Shown: positions 5,009 to 6,271 of the stretch, piece by piece
Layout: every line of letters begins with the position of its first letter
Position numbering within the stretch: the first letter of the stretch is position 1
Assembly: GCA_030538175.1 (NCBI GenBank)
Contig: JAUNUL010000179.1
Span: 1 to 6,271 of the forward strand
DNA: 6,271 nucleotides
Reading direction: 5' to 3'
DNA from: Propionibacteriaceae bacterium
Lineage (GTDB): Bacteria; Actinomycetota; Actinomycetes; Propionibacteriales; Propionibacteriaceae
Translations under genes and position numbers: made by a program
The notes under the pieces: generated by a model
Told to the model about the DNA's origin: nothing
Seen by the model: only the letters and a program-made list of their open reading frames with translations
Databases searched by the model: none

Positions 5009-6271
5009 TGCCACACGCCTTGGCCATAGACCCCGAACGGGGTCACCACGAGAGCCCCGACCATGGTCGAACCGGGCCAGTTTCCGCGGGCAACTCCATC
5101 CGGGCCCACCAACCGGCTGCCGCCGGCCCCGACGAGGACGACATGCCCGCCGGCAGCCGCAAGGCCGTGATTCCACTGACCCGGCTGCTGCCAGACCCGG
5201 GCCCCATCGAGATCGAACGCTGTCGCGGCAGAGGCAGTGACAACCACGATCCGGTCATCACTCACGATCAGTTGGCCGTTGGCCACGACCCCCGGGTTGC
5301 GCTGCCACGCGATCCGACCATCGAGGTCAACGGCAGCCACTCCCAGGGCGCGTTCCACCACCACAACGCGCCCCTCCACTACCGCGGTGGCCTCGGGCGC
5401 GATGCCCGACCACTCGAAAAGCTGTCGCCCGGTCTGTCCGTCGAGCACCGTCAGGGAATCCCTCGTGAGGATGGCCACTATCCCGTCCCGAAATGCCAGC
5501 TTTTGCCCGGTGGTCTTGGCATCGATCAGCGTCGACCACAAGCGCGCTCCGCTAGCGAAATCGAAGGCGGAGACTCGCCCGTCAAGGGTGCGGGCCACCA
5601 CCACCGAGCCATCGAGGGCCACGGCGCTCGCGACATCGTCCAACTGGTGGCGCCAGAGGATGCCACCCTCTGGCTGGAAAACGATCAGGTGCCCGCCGGA
5701 ATCAGTGACCGCTCCGCCTTGTGGGCCGCCTGCGAGAGCGGTGGCCTCCTTGTCCAGAACGATGCGCCAGCGGTGCTCGAGCCACACCCTGGTGGTGGCC
5801 CATTCCGGATCAGTGCCATGACGCAAGCCAAGCACGGTCGCATCGCCCGCGTGCAACACCAATCCATTGGGCAACACCGCGCCGAGTTTGATGGTGGTCG
5901 GCGCGAAGGACTCCCTGCTCCCGAGCCACCGGTGCACCTCTTCTGTCTCCACCTTTGACCGGACCTGTCCGTTCGGCCAGCCAGGCACTCCGACGGCTGA
6001 CCGCAGCAACGGCTCCGGACGGGGCGCGGGGAGGATCATGGCGTTCTCGCCGCGGTCCCCTTCGCCATAGCCAACCAAACCACGCCCCCGGCACCAGGCC
6101 AGTGTGACGACGCGCTCGGCGTCAGCCCACGGGATCGTCACCAGAGAGACCGAGCAACCCGGCAGCAGAGTCGAATCCCGGACCTCGACCCGGACCAGAC
6201 GCTCCCCGGCTGCCGATCCCCTCACCTCCGTCATGACGGTGGCGTCGCGCCCGGCCAACAGGTCGTCATTG
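5005..6271 (-). CDS. PQQ-like beta-propeller protein, N terminus beyond the window
   Basis: About 421 residues are visible and the frame is open to the right edge, so the 5' end is missing. The C-terminal two thirds carry PQQ-type blade repeats, each ending in a strand with a conserved Trp or equivalent. In order they are GGILWRHQL, SGARLWSTL, TGRQLFEW, DGRIAWQR, DGARVWQQ and a degenerate last one, DGVARGNW, at intervals of roughly 35-40 residues. The first 130 visible residues do not show clear blades and may be a separate domain. No quinone-enzyme catalytic features are seen, so a scaffold or interaction role is more likely than dehydrogenase activity. A signal peptide cannot be judged. In-frame TTG (6258) and ATG (6234) codons have no ribosome binding site and are treated as internal. 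Its TGA overlaps the GTG of the membrane protein gene, pointing to a joint function. Confidence 0.85.
   Translation of the reverse strand, partial: NDDLLAGRDATVMTEVRGSAAGERLVRVEVRDSTLLPGCSVSLVTIPWADAERVVTLAWCRGRGLVGYGEGDRGENAMILPAPRPEPLLRSAVGVPGWPNGQVRSKVETEEVHRWLGSRESFAPTTIKLGAVLPNGLVLHAGDATVLGLRHGTDPEWATTRVWLEHRWRIVLDKEATALAGGPQGGAVTDSGGHLIVFQPEGGILWRHQLDDVASAVALDGSVVVARTLDGRVSAFDFASGARLWSTLIDAKTTGQKLAFRDGIVAILTRDSLTVLDGQTGRQLFEWSGIAPEATAVVEGRVVVVERALGVAAVDLDGRIAWQRNPGVVANGQLIVSDDRIVVVTASAATAFDLDGARVWQQPGQWNHGLAAAGGHVVLVGAGGSRLVGPDGVARGNWPGSTMVGALVVTPFGVYGQGVWQ

Noticed and set aside
5009..5176. Longer start for the membrane protein at 5176
   Set aside because: The extra 56 residues are Arg/Gly/Pro-rich out-of-frame translation of the propeller gene. 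The GTG at 5008 gives a classic coupled GTGA overlap.
4248..5240. Plus-strand 330-codon frame antisense to the membrane and propeller genes
   Set aside because: Thr/Arg/Ser-rich composition typical of an antisense frame; the minus strand has clear membrane segments and propeller blades.
5020..5958. Plus-strand 312-codon frame antisense to the propeller gene
   Set aside because: The minus strand shows regular PQQ-like blades over the same interval, so this is a shadow frame.
6234..6258. TTG (6258) or ATG (6234) as the true start of the propeller protein
   Set aside because: Neither has a ribosome binding site, and the frame continues open with coding-like codons to the window edge, so the gene most likely starts outside.

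Overview
The window is G+C-rich DNA whose two recognisable proteins look actinobacterial. One is a PIN-PhoH fusion of the mycobacterial PhoH2 (Rv1095) type. The other is a cis-prenyltransferase closest in motif detail to the mycobacterial short-chain Z-isoprenyl diphosphate synthase (Rv1086). The combination suggests an actinomycete; the sequence does not fix the family, although Propionibacteriales-like actinomycetes would fit. There are four convincing protein genes, all on the minus strand, plus one doubtful small ORF.

Layout in transcription order, right to left. (1) 6271-5005 is the 3' part of a PQQ-like beta-propeller protein that runs off the right edge. (2) 5008-3278 is a polytopic membrane protein of 576 residues with about 15-16 membrane segments. 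Its GTG start overlaps the preceding stop by four bases (GTGA), so the two are probably translationally coupled and work together; neither has a function I can name. (3) After a 115-bp gap holding G+C-rich palindromes comes the cis-prenyltransferase (3162-2341). (4) A 315-bp leader (2340-2026) follows, holding strong nested inverted repeats and a possible 77-codon ORF that overlaps the next start by GTGA. (5) phoH2 occupies 2025-718. (6) 717-1 has no credible gene. It holds a good terminator-like hairpin just after phoH2, two roughly 118-bp imperfect direct repeats that each end in the same perfect hairpin, and a 35-nt exact direct repeat with a third partial copy.

The most interesting place is the phoH2 leader. 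In mycobacteria phoH2 is preceded by a small antitoxin gene, phoAT, and PhoH2 is described as a helicase-coupled ribonuclease toxin. Here an ORF of similar size sits in the equivalent place with a four-base overlap, and three complementary segments next to the phoH2 ribosome binding site can form mutually exclusive hairpins inside it. That would allow translation of the small ORF to control phoH2 translation. The small ORF has weak coding statistics, so this is a candidate and not a firm call. The beta-propeller plus membrane protein pair is the other unexplained unit.
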